From positions 33,898 through 67,185 of the forward strand of contig PLET01000037.1 of assembly GCA_003137095.1 (NCBI GenBank): a stretch of 33,288 nucleotides of DNA, read 5' to 3'. Below are positions 1 to 7,207 of this stretch, in pieces. The notes beneath the pieces are model-generated. The model saw only the letters and a list, made by a program, of their open reading frames with translations. It did no database searches and was not told the DNA's origin. Numbering within the stretch: the stretch's first letter is position 1; every line of letters starts with the position of its first letter. A program made the translations under genes and the position numbers. Source of the DNA: Gammaproteobacteria bacterium. GTDB lineage: Bacteria > Pseudomonadota > Gammaproteobacteria > Steroidobacterales > Steroidobacteraceae.

Positions 1-1091
1 GCCACCTTGGTGCGGCGGATGTAATCGAGCAGGGAGGTTTTGCCGTGATCGACGTGGCCCATCACGGTGACCACCGGCGGACGCGGCAGCACTTCCAGCG
101 AAGCGTCCGCCGTTCCCTGCAGGTCATCTTCGATGATGTTCTCCTTGCGCAGCACCGCGGTATGCCCCATCTCCTCGACCACCAAAACCGCAGTGTCCTG
201 TTCGATCATCTGGTTGATCGTCGCCATCACGCCCATGTTCATCATGACTTTGATGACTTCGGTGGCCTTGACTGCCATTTTTTGCGCAAGCTCCGCAACG
301 GTCATGGCCTCGCCGATGGCAACCTCACGCACGACCGGCTCGGTCGGCATCTCGAAGCCGTGTTTTGCATCCGTGTCGCCGCCAACCGAGCGCCTGCGCC
401 CGTCGCGTGACTTCTTTTTCTTGTGGCGGGCGCTGACGTCGCCCGCGATGTGCAGCTCCTGCCGGCCGTAGCGGGTCGCCTTGTCGTCCACCACGACGCG
501 CGCCGTCTTGCCGGGCTTGGCGGTGGCCGCCTTGCGATCGCGCTCCGCCTGTTCGCGCGCCTGCAGCTCCGCTACGCGCCGCGCCTCATCCTCGGCGGTG
601 CGCTTTCTGACCTCCTCGTCGGTGCGGCGCCGGCTCTCCTCCTCCAGACGCTCCCGATCGAGGCGCTCGCGTTCGCGGCGCTCGCTTTCCTCGCGCTCGA
701 TCGCCGCCTTGGCCTGTTCCTCGGTCTCGCGCAGCTTTTCGATCTCTTCCTGCTGATGGCGCGCCTGGTCCTCGAGCACCTCGCGTTTGACATAGGTGCG
801 TTTGCTGCGCACTTCGACGTTGACGGTGCGGGCACGGCCCTGCGGGCTCGCGAGCTTGAGCTCCGACTGCGACTTGCGCCGCAGGGTGATCTTGCGTGGA
901 GCGGCATCGGCCTGGACATCGTCACGGCCGTGGCTGCGCCGCAGATGCGTCAGCAGTTCATGCTTCGCCTCCTCGCTGATCATGTCCTCGGCGCTGTCGA
1001 CCTTGATGCCGGCCTGATCGAGCTGCTGCAGCAGCCGGTCGACCGGAACCTTGAGCACCTCGGCGAATTGCGCGACGGTAACGTCTGCCAT
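1..1091 (-). CDS. infB: Translation initiation factor IF-2, N-terminal part (cut by window edge)
   Basis: IF-2 is the GTPase that brings initiator tRNA to the 30S subunit and promotes subunit joining. The first 363 codons are present and the rest lies beyond the left edge. Seen: an IF2_N module at residues 1-50, a long Lys/Glu/Arg-rich linker at about 110-215, a second IF2_N-like module at about 263-315, and the start of the G domain with the P-loop GHVDHGKT at 345-352. The start is ATG at 1091. Its Shine-Dalgarno GGAG overlaps the TAG stop of nusA, with 11 bases between the genes, so translation is probably coupled to nusA. This N-terminal architecture is typical of proteobacterial IF-2. Identification is secure from the P-loop and gene order. 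Confidence 0.97.
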   Translation of the reverse strand, partial: MADVTVAQFAEVLKVPVDRLLQQLDQAGIKVDSAEDMISEEAKHELLTHLRRSHGRDDVQADAAPRKITLRRKSQSELKLASPQGRARTVNVEVRSKRTYVKREVLEDQARHQQEEIEKLRETEEQAKAAIEREESERRERERLDRERLEEESRRRTDEEVRKRTAEDEARRVAELQAREQAERDRKAATAKPGKTARVVVDDKATRYGRQELHIAGDVSARHKKKKSRDGRRRSVGGDTDAKHGFEMPTEPVVREVAIGEAMTVAELAQKMAVKATEVIKVMMNMGVMATINQMIEQDTAVLVVEEMGHTAVLRKENIIEDDLQGTADASLEVLPRPPVVTVMGHVDHGKTSLLDYIRRTKV

Positions 1092-1102
1092 GAATTTAGC
1101 TC

Positions 1103-2599
1103 CTAAACCTTCGCTTCTTCCGCGAACCAGTGTTTGCGGGCTTCCATAATCAGTTCGGCAGCCTTCTTTTCATCGACGCTGCCGACCTCAACGAGCTCAT
1201 CCACCGACAGATCTGCAAGATCCTCGCGCGTGCGCACGCCCTTGCGTGCCAGGGCCTTGGCCATGGCCTCGCCGGTGATCTCCGTGAGATCCGCCGCAGG
1301 TTCCGCGCCGTCCATGGATTCCTCGCTCGCGATGGCCTGGGTCAGCAGCACGTCGCGCGCGCGCGTGCGCAGCTCCTTGACGATCTCCTCGTCGAATTCC
1401 TCGATGCCATTGAGCTCACTCGCGGGCACGTAGGCGATTTCCTCGATGGTCGAGAACCCTTCCTGGACCAGGATGCTCGCGACGTCGGCGTCCACATCCA
1501 GCTGTTTCATGAACGTTTCGCGCAGCGCCAGGGATTCGCTTTCGCTCTTCGCCTCGGCCTGCGACTCGCTCATGACGTTCAATTCCCAGCCGGTCAATTC
1601 GCTGGCCAGGCGGATGTTCTGGCCGCCCCGGCCAATGGCCTGGGAGAGCTTGTCCTCGGCAACCGCGATGTCCATCGAATGCGAGTCCTCGTCGACCACG
1701 ATCGAGGTGACCTCGGCGGGCGCCATCGCGTTGATGACGAATTGCGCGGTGTTCTCGTCGAACGGAATGATGTCCACCCGCTCGCCGGCGATCTCGTTGG
1801 ACACCGCCTGCACCCGCGAGCCGCGCATGCCGACACAGGCGCCGACCGGGTCGACGCGCGGATCGTTGCTGCGCACCGCAATCTTGGCACGCACGCCGGC
1901 GTCGCGCGCGGCTGCGAGAATATTGATCAGTCCCTGCCCCACTTCCGGCACTTCCAGCTTGAACAATTCTATGAGGAATTCGGGCGCCGTGCGCGACAGG
2001 AACAATTGCGGACCGCGCGGCTCGGAGCGGACCTCTTTCAGGTATGCCTTGATGCGGTCCTGGGAACGCACGGGCTCACGCGGAATCATCTCCTCGCGCG
2101 GAATGAAGCCTTCGGCATTGGCGCCCAGATCCACATAGATGCCGTTGCGATCGACGCGCTTGACGATTCCGCTGACCAGCGTGCCGGCGCGGTCCTTGTA
2201 GGCGTCGACGACCTGCGCCCGCTCGGCCTCGCGGACCTTCTGCACGATGACCTGCTTGGCGGTTTGAGCGAGTATGCGGCCGAATGGCACGGATTCCATC
2301 GGCTCCTCCACGTAGCCGCCCGGCTCCACGTCCTTGTCGATCTCGCGGGCGTCGTCCATGCGCAACTCACGGTCGGGCACCTCGAGCTCGGTCGATTCGT
2401 CGGCGAACACCTTCCAGCGGCGGAAGGTGTCGTAGCCGCCGGTCTTGCGATTGATCGACACGCGCACGTCCAGTTCCTCGCCGTACTTCTTGCGCGTCGC
2501 GGATGCAAGCGCGGCCTCGAGCGCATCGAAGATGATTTCCTTGTCGACGCCCTTTTCGTTGGATACGGCATCCACCGCCATCAGAATTTCTTTGTTCAT
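1103..2599 (-). CDS. nusA: Transcription termination/antitermination factor NusA
   Basis: NusA binds RNA polymerase and nascent RNA, modulating pausing, intrinsic termination and Rho- or N-dependent antitermination. The protein is 498 residues (E. coli 495). Seen: N-terminal polymerase-binding domain (1-125), S1 domain (about 137-202), KH1 with a GMRGSR loop (about 257-262), KH2 with GRGGQN (323-328), and two C-terminal acidic-repeat domains (about 365-415 and 435-490), the layout found in Gammaproteobacteria. The open frame extends upstream to 2704, but the ATG at 2599 begins the conserved MNKEIL start and has AGGAG upstream. It lies between rimP (53-base gap) and infB (11-base gap) in the classical operon. 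NusA commonly autoregulates this operon, which fits the terminator hairpins in the leader. Confidence 0.98.
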   Translation of the reverse strand: MNKEILMAVDAVSNEKGVDKEIIFDALEAALASATRKKYGEELDVRVSINRKTGGYDTFRRWKVFADESTELEVPDRELRMDDAREIDKDVEPGGYVEEPMESVPFGRILAQTAKQVIVQKVREAERAQVVDAYKDRAGTLVSGIVKRVDRNGIYVDLGANAEGFIPREEMIPREPVRSQDRIKAYLKEVRSEPRGPQLFLSRTAPEFLIELFKLEVPEVGQGLINILAAARDAGVRAKIAVRSNDPRVDPVGACVGMRGSRVQAVSNEIAGERVDIIPFDENTAQFVINAMAPAEVTSIVVDEDSHSMDIAVAEDKLSQAIGRGGQNIRLASELTGWELNVMSESQAEAKSESESLALRETFMKQLDVDADVASILVQEGFSTIEEIAYVPASELNGIEEFDEEIVKELRTRARDVLLTQAIASEESMDGAEPAADLTEITGEAMAKALARKGVRTREDLADLSVDELVEVGSVDEKKAAELIMEARKHWFAEEAKV

Positions 2600-2652
2600 C
2601 GACCCTGACTCCTGGTCTGCGCGATCCGAGGACCGCCGTTCGCCCGTCCGGC

Positions 2653-3111
2653 TCATACCGGTTTCAATCTCGCCTTTTGAATTCGCTCGATCGGCAGGCG
2701 GCACTCGCGTCCGTCCACATCTACCACAATCACGTCGTCCGACACCGATTTCAACGATCCGGCGAATCGCCGTCGCCCGTCGATCGGCAGCTTCAGTTCC
2801 GCCAGCACCCGCGCGCCGACGAACCGCTCGAAATGCGCGCGCGTGCGCAATATCCGATCAAAGCCGGGCGAGGACACCTCGAGCGTGTAATGACCCTTGA
2901 TCGGATCTTCGGTCTCCAGCACCTGGCTCACCTGGTGGCTCACCCGCGCGCAATCGTCAACCGTGATGCCGGCCCCGGAATCAGCGGCCCGGCGGTCGAT
3001 GTAAATCCGCAAGACCCCGCCGCGACCGGCCTGCGCAAACTCAATATCGACCAACTCGTAACCCAGGGCCTCGATCGGCGGCTCCAGCAAGCGCATCAAG
3101 GCGTCACGCAT
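2653..3111 (-). CDS. rimP: Ribosome maturation factor RimP
   Basis: RimP binds the 30S subunit during assembly and is needed for efficient maturation. The predicted protein is 152 residues, as in E. coli (150). It has the N-terminal alpha/beta domain with the GYELVDIEF segment, the DPI...LEVSSPG(F/L)DR signature in the middle, and a C-terminal SH3-like beta domain ending in the ERIQKARL segment. The frame is open to 3198, but the upstream 29 codons run through two terminator hairpins and look unlike the family. ATG at 3111 matches the usual start. It is the first gene of rimP-nusA-infB. Confidence 0.96.
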   Translation of the reverse strand: MRDALMRLLEPPIEALGYELVDIEFAQAGRGGVLRIYIDRRAADSGAGITVDDCARVSHQVSQVLETEDPIKGHYTLEVSSPGFDRILRTRAHFERFVGARVLAELKLPIDGRRRFAGSLKSVSDDVIVVDVDGRECRLPIERIQKARLKPV

Positions 3112-3135
3112 TGGTCTATAAACCTGCAGCCAAAC

Positions 3136-3158
3136 AAAAAAGGGGACCATCGGCCCCC
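3136..3158 (-). terminator. Leader hairpin 2: intrinsic terminator/attenuator just before rimP
   Basis: On the minus strand a 7-bp GC-rich stem (arms 3152-3158 and 3142-3148, one G-U pair) with a 3-base loop is followed directly by six T residues (3141-3136). That is the canonical form of a Rho-independent terminator. It sits 25 bases upstream of the rimP start codon and inside the leader transcribed from the promoter at 3273-3301, so it would act as an attenuator rather than end a gene. Strength and readthrough are unknown. Confidence 0.75.
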
Positions 3159-3168
3159 TCCCTTTAAA

Positions 3169-3191
3169 GAAAAAGCCCCATCGGGGGGCTT
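3169..3191 (-). terminator. Leader hairpin 1: intrinsic terminator upstream of rimP
   Basis: On the minus strand a 7-bp stem (arms 3185-3191 and 3173-3179) with a 5-base loop ends in a T tract. The full stem pairs its last A-U pairs with the start of that tract. It lies about 75 bases downstream of the predicted start of transcription and 10 bases before the second hairpin. No gene ends immediately upstream on this strand, so it is best read as part of a tandem attenuator in the nusA operon leader. Confidence 0.7.
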
Positions 3192-3272
3192 CATGCACAA
3201 AGCGTTGGTCCGAACGGTTGGCCGCCCGCCGTTCTCAGGAACGCACAAACTGCGCCCCCGCCGAGGGCCGCG

Positions 3273-3301
3273 ATTATAGGCAAACCCGGGTCAGGGGTAA
3301 A
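3273..3301 (-). promoter_or_regulatory. Sigma-70-type promoter of the rimP-nusA-infB operon
   Basis: Reading the minus strand, a -35 box TTTACC (3301-3296) is followed by exactly 17 bases and a perfect -10 box TATAAT (3278-3273). Predicted transcription begins near 3266, giving a leader of about 155 bases before rimP that contains both terminator hairpins. No tRNA gene is visible in this leader, unlike E. coli where metY precedes rimP. Confidence 0.7.
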
Positions 3302-3330
3302 CCCTGATCTCTCGCGACTTTGCGGAAATA

Positions 3331-3359
3331 ACTAGGGCCGCAATCACTGCGGCCCTAGT
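3331..3359 (-). terminator. Hairpin terminator after the RRM protein gene
   Basis: A perfect 12-bp inverted repeat (3331-3342 and 3348-3359) with a 5-base loop lies 22 bases past the stop codon of the RNA-binding protein gene. On the minus strand it is followed by TTATTTCC, a weak T tract. It probably ends that transcript, insulating it from the nusA-operon promoter immediately downstream. Confidence 0.6.
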
Positions 3360-3381
3360 CCTCGCTCGATCGAAGCGCCGC

Positions 3382-3681
3382 TTACCAGCGCTTGGGGCCG
3401 CGCGAACCGCCGCCGCCGCCGCCGCCGCCACCGCCACCGGTGCGCTCCTGAGCCTCGTTCACCTTCAGCGCACGCCCGTCGACGTCATGGCCGTTCAACG
3501 CTTGCATCGCACGCGCAGCATCTGCGCTTGCCATTTCCACGAAGCCGAAGCCGCGCGGACGGCCGGTGTCGCGATCATTAATCAAGGCCACCGATTGAAC
3601 GGCGCCGTGCTTTTCGAACAGCGCGCGCACCGCGGACTCGTCCATTGAGAACGGGAGATTGCCAACATACATTTTCGTCAT
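3382..3681 (-). CDS. Small RRM-domain RNA-binding protein with polyglycine tail
   Basis: A 99-residue protein made of a single RNA recognition motif plus a tail. RNP2 (KMYVGNL, 3-9) and RNP1 (RGFGFVEM, 43-50) are both intact, including the aromatic residues that stack on RNA bases. Residues 82-92 are eleven consecutive glycines, followed by a short basic end. Bacterial proteins of this kind resemble the glycine-rich RRM proteins of cyanobacteria and Proteobacteria and may act as RNA chaperones, including in the cold; that role is inferred from the family. The frame is open to 3888, but ATG at 3681 begins the RRM and AGG lies 10-12 bases upstream. It is monocistronic, with a terminator behind it. 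Confidence 0.9.
   Translation of the reverse strand: MTKMYVGNLPFSMDESAVRALFEKHGAVQSVALINDRDTGRPRGFGFVEMASADAARAMQALNGHDVDGRALKVNEAQERTGGGGGGGGGGGSRGPKRW
3407..3429. repeat. CCG trinucleotide repeat encoding the polyglycine tract
   Basis: Seven perfect CCG units followed by CC on the plus strand (GGC codons on the minus strand), extended by two interrupted units. It codes most of the glycine run of the RRM protein. Unit-length changes would alter tail length without breaking the frame. Confidence 0.85.
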
Positions 3682-3860
3682 GTGAAGAATACCTGCTACA
3701 AAAGAAACTATCGGCTGGTCACGCGTGCGAACTGGGATGCAGTGTGCGGTGTGCCTGCCACCTGGATCGAAGAAACCTGCTTTGTGGGTTGTGGTCAAGG
3801 TGACGCCGGAGCGGCGCGGTGACCATAAACGGACCAAGTAGAACTTCACGAGCCGGCGCA

Positions 3861-3866
3861 TATAAT
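3861..3866 (+). promoter_or_regulatory. Possible -10 box for the acyltransferase gene
   Basis: A perfect TATAAT lies 36 bases before the ATG at 3903 in the 221-base divergent region between the RRM gene and the acyltransferase gene. The matching -35 position holds only a poor match, so this is tentative. The same region must also hold the RRM gene promoter, which I could not assign with confidence. Confidence 0.35.
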
Positions 3867-3902
3867 ACAGTAATTTACGGGCGAACACGAATAGTCAAAA
3901 AC

Positions 3903-4898
3903 ATGGCTACTGGGGCAGGCGGGCGGCCACGGCAACCCGGTATGGGCGCCGCACCGTCCGGCGCGGCCGGTCGGTATCTGGCGCCCCGATATTGGCCCAC
4001 CTGGCTCGGGCTGGCGTTTCTGCGGACCCTGGAATGGCTGCCCTTTAGGGTACAGCTGCGCTGCGGGGCAGCCCTCGGGTGGCTGGTTAGGCGCCTGCCG
4101 CTGGCCTATGTGCGCATTGCGCAGCGCAACATCGCGCTGTGCATGCCCGATCTGTCCGCCGAAGCCCGGGAAGGGTTGCTCGAGCGGCACTGCGCCAGCC
4201 TGGGGATGGCTCTGTGCGAAACCGCCGACACCTGGTGGAGCAGCGATCAACGGGTACGCCGCCTGGCACAGATCGAGGGATTCGCGCACCTCGAGGCGGC
4301 TCTCGCCAAGGGCCGTGGTGCGATCATGATCGGCGGCCATTTCACCACCATCGAAATCGCGACCCGTATTCTCGGCACCGTGGTACCGCTGAACGTCGTG
4401 TACCGCCCCACCAAGAACGCCTTGCTCGCGGACATCATGCGAACAAGCTTTTGCCGGCACGGCCACCCCATTGCACATGATGACATCCGCACCATGATCC
4501 GCGCGCTGAAGAACAACGAGGTGGTGTGGTACGCGCCGGATCAGAGCTATCGAAACAAGGGCGCGGCGATGGTGGCCTTCTTCGGCATTCCGGCGGCAAC
4601 CACCACCGCCACCTCACGCCTAGCGCGCATCTCCGGCGCGTCCGTCCTGACCTATTTTCCAGAACGGCTCCCCGGTGCGGCGGGTTACCGCGTCACCATC
4701 GGCCAGGCGTTCGATAACTTTCCGAGCGACGATCCGATCGAGGATGTACGCCGGTTCAACGGCCTGCTGGAGGCGCAGATTCGCAAAGTGCCCGAGCAAT
4801 ATCTGTGGGTGCACCGCCGCTTCAAGGGGTTGGACGTCGATTATCCGGACTATTACGGGCGCGACTCGCGCAATCCCGCCCGCGCTCCGGGCGTCTGA
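3903..4898 (+). CDS. Lipid A late acyltransferase (LpxL/LpxM/HtrB family)
   Basis: Inner-membrane enzymes of this family transfer a fatty acyl chain from acyl-ACP to Kdo-lipid A during lipopolysaccharide synthesis. The 331-residue protein has an N-terminal hydrophobic segment (about 33-50), the catalytic HX4E motif (H146, E151 in GGHFTTIE), the conserved YRP (167-169), the WYAPDQSY block (209-216) and the C-terminal QYLWVHRRFK block. All are hallmarks of the family. The frame is open from 3819; ATG at 3903 leaves a short hydrophilic lead before the membrane segment, and ATG at 3942 is an alternative. Whether it adds laurate, myristate or another chain cannot be told from sequence alone. Confidence 0.93.
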   Translation: MATGAGGRPRQPGMGAAPSGAAGRYLAPRYWPTWLGLAFLRTLEWLPFRVQLRCGAALGWLVRRLPLAYVRIAQRNIALCMPDLSAEAREGLLERHCASLGMALCETADTWWSSDQRVRRLAQIEGFAHLEAALAKGRGAIMIGGHFTTIEIATRILGTVVPLNVVYRPTKNALLADIMRTSFCRHGHPIAHDDIRTMIRALKNNEVVWYAPDQSYRNKGAAMVAFFGIPAATTTATSRLARISGASVLTYFPERLPGAAGYRVTIGQAFDNFPSDDPIEDVRRFNGLLEAQIRKVPEQYLWVHRRFKGLDVDYPDYYGRDSRNPARAPGV

Positions 4899-4905
4899 CG
4901 TCCGG

Positions 4906-5088
4906 TCAACCGGACCCCTTGGAGCTGCGGCCTTGCACACGCACCGTTCGAGGCGGCCTTGTGGGCGAATCGCGCCGCTGCTGGGCGAGCACGTGGTGCG
5001 CCAACCGGCTCCAGGCAGCCTTGTAGGATCCGGCGTCCCGGCCGCCATCGCCCGGCAATCGATCGTCTTCGACCGCTTTGCGTCCCAT
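4906..5088 (-). CDS. Possible small basic protein, 60 residues, function unknown
   Basis: The frame is supported mainly by its start. ATG at 5088 is preceded by AAGGAGG, a perfect Shine-Dalgarno, at good spacing. Its stop lies seven bases from the end of the convergent acyltransferase gene. The product is rich in Arg, Gly and Asp, with a helical-looking stretch (SYKAAWSRLAHHVLAQQ, 21-37), no membrane segment and no cysteines. I do not recognise a family. Other overlapping frames in 4620-5186 are longer but have no ribosome binding site and overlap the acyltransferase. The remaining 5089-5215 shows nothing further. Confidence 0.5.
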   Translation of the reverse strand: MGRKAVEDDRLPGDGGRDAGSYKAAWSRLAHHVLAQQRRDSPTRPPRTVRVQGRSSKGSG

Positions 5089-5215
5089 ACCCCCTCCTTA
5101 AAGCCAACAACCGCATCCTGCGTGACGTACGCTGCCTGTGTACGATAGCGCACATGGCCGGCAAACACCCCTGAAATCGTCGACAATGGCGCCGTCCCGG
5201 CCTCTGCGCCGGTGG

Positions 5216-5533
5216 TCAGCGCTTGGCTGCCCAGAGGCGCACCAGGGTCACCAGAGTCCAGCAGATGCCGGCAATCAGCAGCAGCGCGGCGATAAACTGG
5301 CCGAGCCGGTCGCCGCTGCGATCATGATCCGCGGCGAGCGCCGCGATCAACCCCAGGAACAGCGCGGCCACGGCCAGCGCCAGATGGCGCCGCAGGTCCC
5401 GCACTGAGGGGGGGGTGGGCGGCGGGGTCCGGGCCATCGCGAGGCCGGCGGGCGGCTCGATGGGTGCGCCGCAGCCCACGCACGCCGCAGCCTTGCTGCT
5501 CACGGCGCGGCCGCATTCACTGCATGTCATCAT
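5216..5533 (-). CDS. Zinc-ribbon membrane protein, unknown function
   Basis: A protein of 105 residues (104 if the second ATG at 5530 is used). The N-terminus carries two CxxC pairs (C4/C7 and C18/C21) forming a predicted zinc ribbon. A proline-rich linker follows (about 27-45), then two hydrophobic segments typical of transmembrane helices at about 50-70 and 80-100. This is a common plan for small membrane zinc-ribbon proteins of no known role. The open frame extends to 5776 but overlaps the DUF1415 gene there. AGGAG lies upstream of the paired ATG codons. It follows the DUF1415 gene by 31 bases on the same strand and may be co-transcribed. Confidence 0.8.
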   Translation of the reverse strand: MMTCSECGRAVSSKAAACVGCGAPIEPPAGLAMARTPPPTPPSVRDLRRHLALAVAALFLGLIAALAADHDRSGDRLGQFIAALLLIAGICWTLVTLVRLWAAKR

Positions 5534-5564
5534 TGCCAACCGCGATCTCCTGATGCACCGGGCA

Positions 5565-6125
5565 TCATTTCGGAGCTTGCTCCGTTTGCGTGAAAAGCGC
5601 ATCCCAGCCCGCATGGCCCAGGGCGCGCATCGTGCGGATGTTGCGCCGGTAGATTTCATCCGGGTCGGCGACGCTCGCGGCGGCGCGTTCGACGCTGGCT
5701 TCCCGCAACAGGTGCAGCATCGGATACGGCGATCGATTGGTGAAATTCTCGATGTCCCCGGGATTGGTGTCTGCAAACCGGTAGTCGGGATGAAAGCTCG
5801 CTATCTGCACTTCACCCTCGAGCCCGAGCCGCCGAAGCGCGCCATCGCACACCTCCAGGAATTCGTTGTAGTCGGCGAATCTCGTCAGGACGAAAGGATG
5901 GATCAGCAGCGTCGTTTCACACTCGCCGGGATCCTGCTGGTTCAGCCGGAGCAACTCGCCGCACAGGTCCGACAGCAGTCCGGCCGCACTTCGCCGCCGG
6001 CTCAAGCGGAAGCGCACGAGACCAGCGTCGTATACCCGCGCGGCAAACGGACACAATCCGAGTCCGATGACGGATCTCTCCAGCCAGCGCCGGGTTTCGG
6101 CGATCACGGCGTTCACCGGTTTCAT
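5565..6125 (-). CDS. DUF1415 family protein
   Basis: 186 residues, the usual length for DUF1415, a family widespread in Proteobacteria with no established activity. Recognisable features are the N-terminal TRRWLERSVIGLGLCPFA block with a conserved CPF, the central TTLLIHP segment, and the SFHPDY...NFTNRSPYPMLHLLRE block. The conserved Cys, His, Asp and Asn residues suggest an enzyme or metal-binding protein, but this is inference. It is divergent from the isocitrate dehydrogenase gene with only 35 bases between start codons, so the promoters must overlap. Confidence 0.9.
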   Translation of the reverse strand: MKPVNAVIAETRRWLERSVIGLGLCPFAARVYDAGLVRFRLSRRRSAAGLLSDLCGELLRLNQQDPGECETTLLIHPFVLTRFADYNEFLEVCDGALRRLGLEGEVQIASFHPDYRFADTNPGDIENFTNRSPYPMLHLLREASVERAAASVADPDEIYRRNIRTMRALGHAGWDALFTQTEQAPK

Positions 6126-6160
6126 GGTGGAAATGCGCTCACTTCGAGTATCCTATTTGG

Positions 6161-7207
6161 ATGCCACAGGCCATTCCCGCAACGCTCATACCCGGCGACG
6201 GAATCGGACCGGAAATCGTCGACTCCACGCTGGCGGCCCTCGATGCGCTCGATGCCCCGTTTCAGTGGGAGCGCAAGATCGCTGGTCTCGAGGCCGCCAA
6301 AGCCGTCGGCGATCCGCTTCCCGCAGACACCATTGCGAGCATCCGGCGCACGCGACTCGCGCTGAAAGGCCCGCTTGAAACCCCGTCCGGCGGCGGCTAC
6401 CGCTCCTCCAATGTCCGCCTTCGCGAGGAATTCAAGCTTTACGCCAATCTGCGTCCGGCGCTCACCATCATCCCCGGAGGACGCTTCGACAACATCGATC
6501 TCGTGGTGGTGCGCGAGAACCTGGAGGGACTGTACATCGGCCACGAGCATTACATCCAGATCGACGACGACCCCCACGCGGTCGCCATGGCGACCGGGGT
6601 GAACACCCGGCAGGGCAGCCGGCGGCTGTTGGAATTCGCCTTCGAGCACGCGATTGCGACCGGCCGCAAGAAGGTGACCATCGTCCACAAGGCCAATATC
6701 ATGAAAGCCCTCACCGGTATCTTTCTCGAAACCGGTATGGAGCTCTATGAGAAAAAGTACAAGGGTCGCTTCGCTCTGGACAGCGTGATCATCGACGCCT
6801 GTGCCATGAAGCTGGTGCTCAATCCCTGGCAGTTCGACGTTTTGGTCACCACGAATCTGTTCGGCGACATCCTGTCGGATCTGGTCGCCGGCCTGGTCGG
6901 CGGCCTGGGGATGACTCCGGGCGCAAACATCGGCGCCGATGCCGCGATCTTCGAGGCGGTCCATGGTTCGGCGCCGGACATCGCAGGCAGGGGCATCGCC
7001 AACCCGACGGCGCTGCTGCTTGCAGCCGCAATGATGCTCGAGCATTGCGGACTCAAGGACAAGGCCGTGCGCCTGCGCAAAGCCATCGGCGACACCCTGA
7101 ATGCGGACAAGGTCAGGACGGGTGATCTGGGCGGACGGGCCACCACGGCGGAATTCACCCGCGCGCTGGTGAAGCGGATCGCGGGCGGCTCCGCAAATCA
7201 GACCTAA
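6161..7207 (+). CDS. NAD-dependent isocitrate dehydrogenase
   Basis: A member of the isocitrate/isopropylmalate dehydrogenase family that oxidatively decarboxylates isocitrate to 2-oxoglutarate in the TCA cycle. The 348-residue protein has the substrate loop RSSNVRLRE (81-89), where the Ser and Asn favour isocitrate over isopropylmalate. It also has catalytic Y125 and K177 and the metal-binding aspartates D212, D236 and D240. At the coenzyme site the sequence HGSAPDIAG has Asp273-Ile274, where NADP enzymes such as E. coli Icd have Lys-Tyr, so NAD is the predicted cofactor. Length and motifs resemble the IDH3-like type. There is no clear Shine-Dalgarno before the ATG. Its stop overlaps that of the convergent permease by three bases. 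Homoisocitrate or tartrate dehydrogenase activity is a less likely alternative. Confidence 0.9.
   Translation: MPQAIPATLIPGDGIGPEIVDSTLAALDALDAPFQWERKIAGLEAAKAVGDPLPADTIASIRRTRLALKGPLETPSGGGYRSSNVRLREEFKLYANLRPALTIIPGGRFDNIDLVVVRENLEGLYIGHEHYIQIDDDPHAVAMATGVNTRQGSRRLLEFAFEHAIATGRKKVTIVHKANIMKALTGIFLETGMELYEKKYKGRFALDSVIIDACAMKLVLNPWQFDVLVTTNLFGDILSDLVAGLVGGLGMTPGANIGADAAIFEAVHGSAPDIAGRGIANPTALLLAAAMMLEHCGLKDKAVRLRKAIGDTLNADKVRTGDLGGRATTAEFTRALVKRIAGGSANQT

Noticed and set aside
1130..2608. 492-codon open frame on the plus strand
   Set aside because: Antisense shadow of nusA.
2600..2704. N-terminal extension of NusA by 35 residues
   Set aside because: It would overlap the end of rimP, is polar and unconserved in look, and the ATG at 2599 has a good ribosome binding site and the family start.
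3199..3272. Possible tRNA in the nusA-operon leader
   Set aside because: Looked for because metY occupies this place in enterics. No T-loop or acceptor-stem pairing was found.
3407..3440. Short repeat resembling a CRISPR or minisatellite
   Set aside because: It is a simple codon repeat inside the RRM gene, with no spacers.
4620..5186. 188-codon minus-strand frame overlapping the small candidate gene
   Set aside because: Half of it is antisense to the acyltransferase. It has no Shine-Dalgarno, and its residues show no domain.
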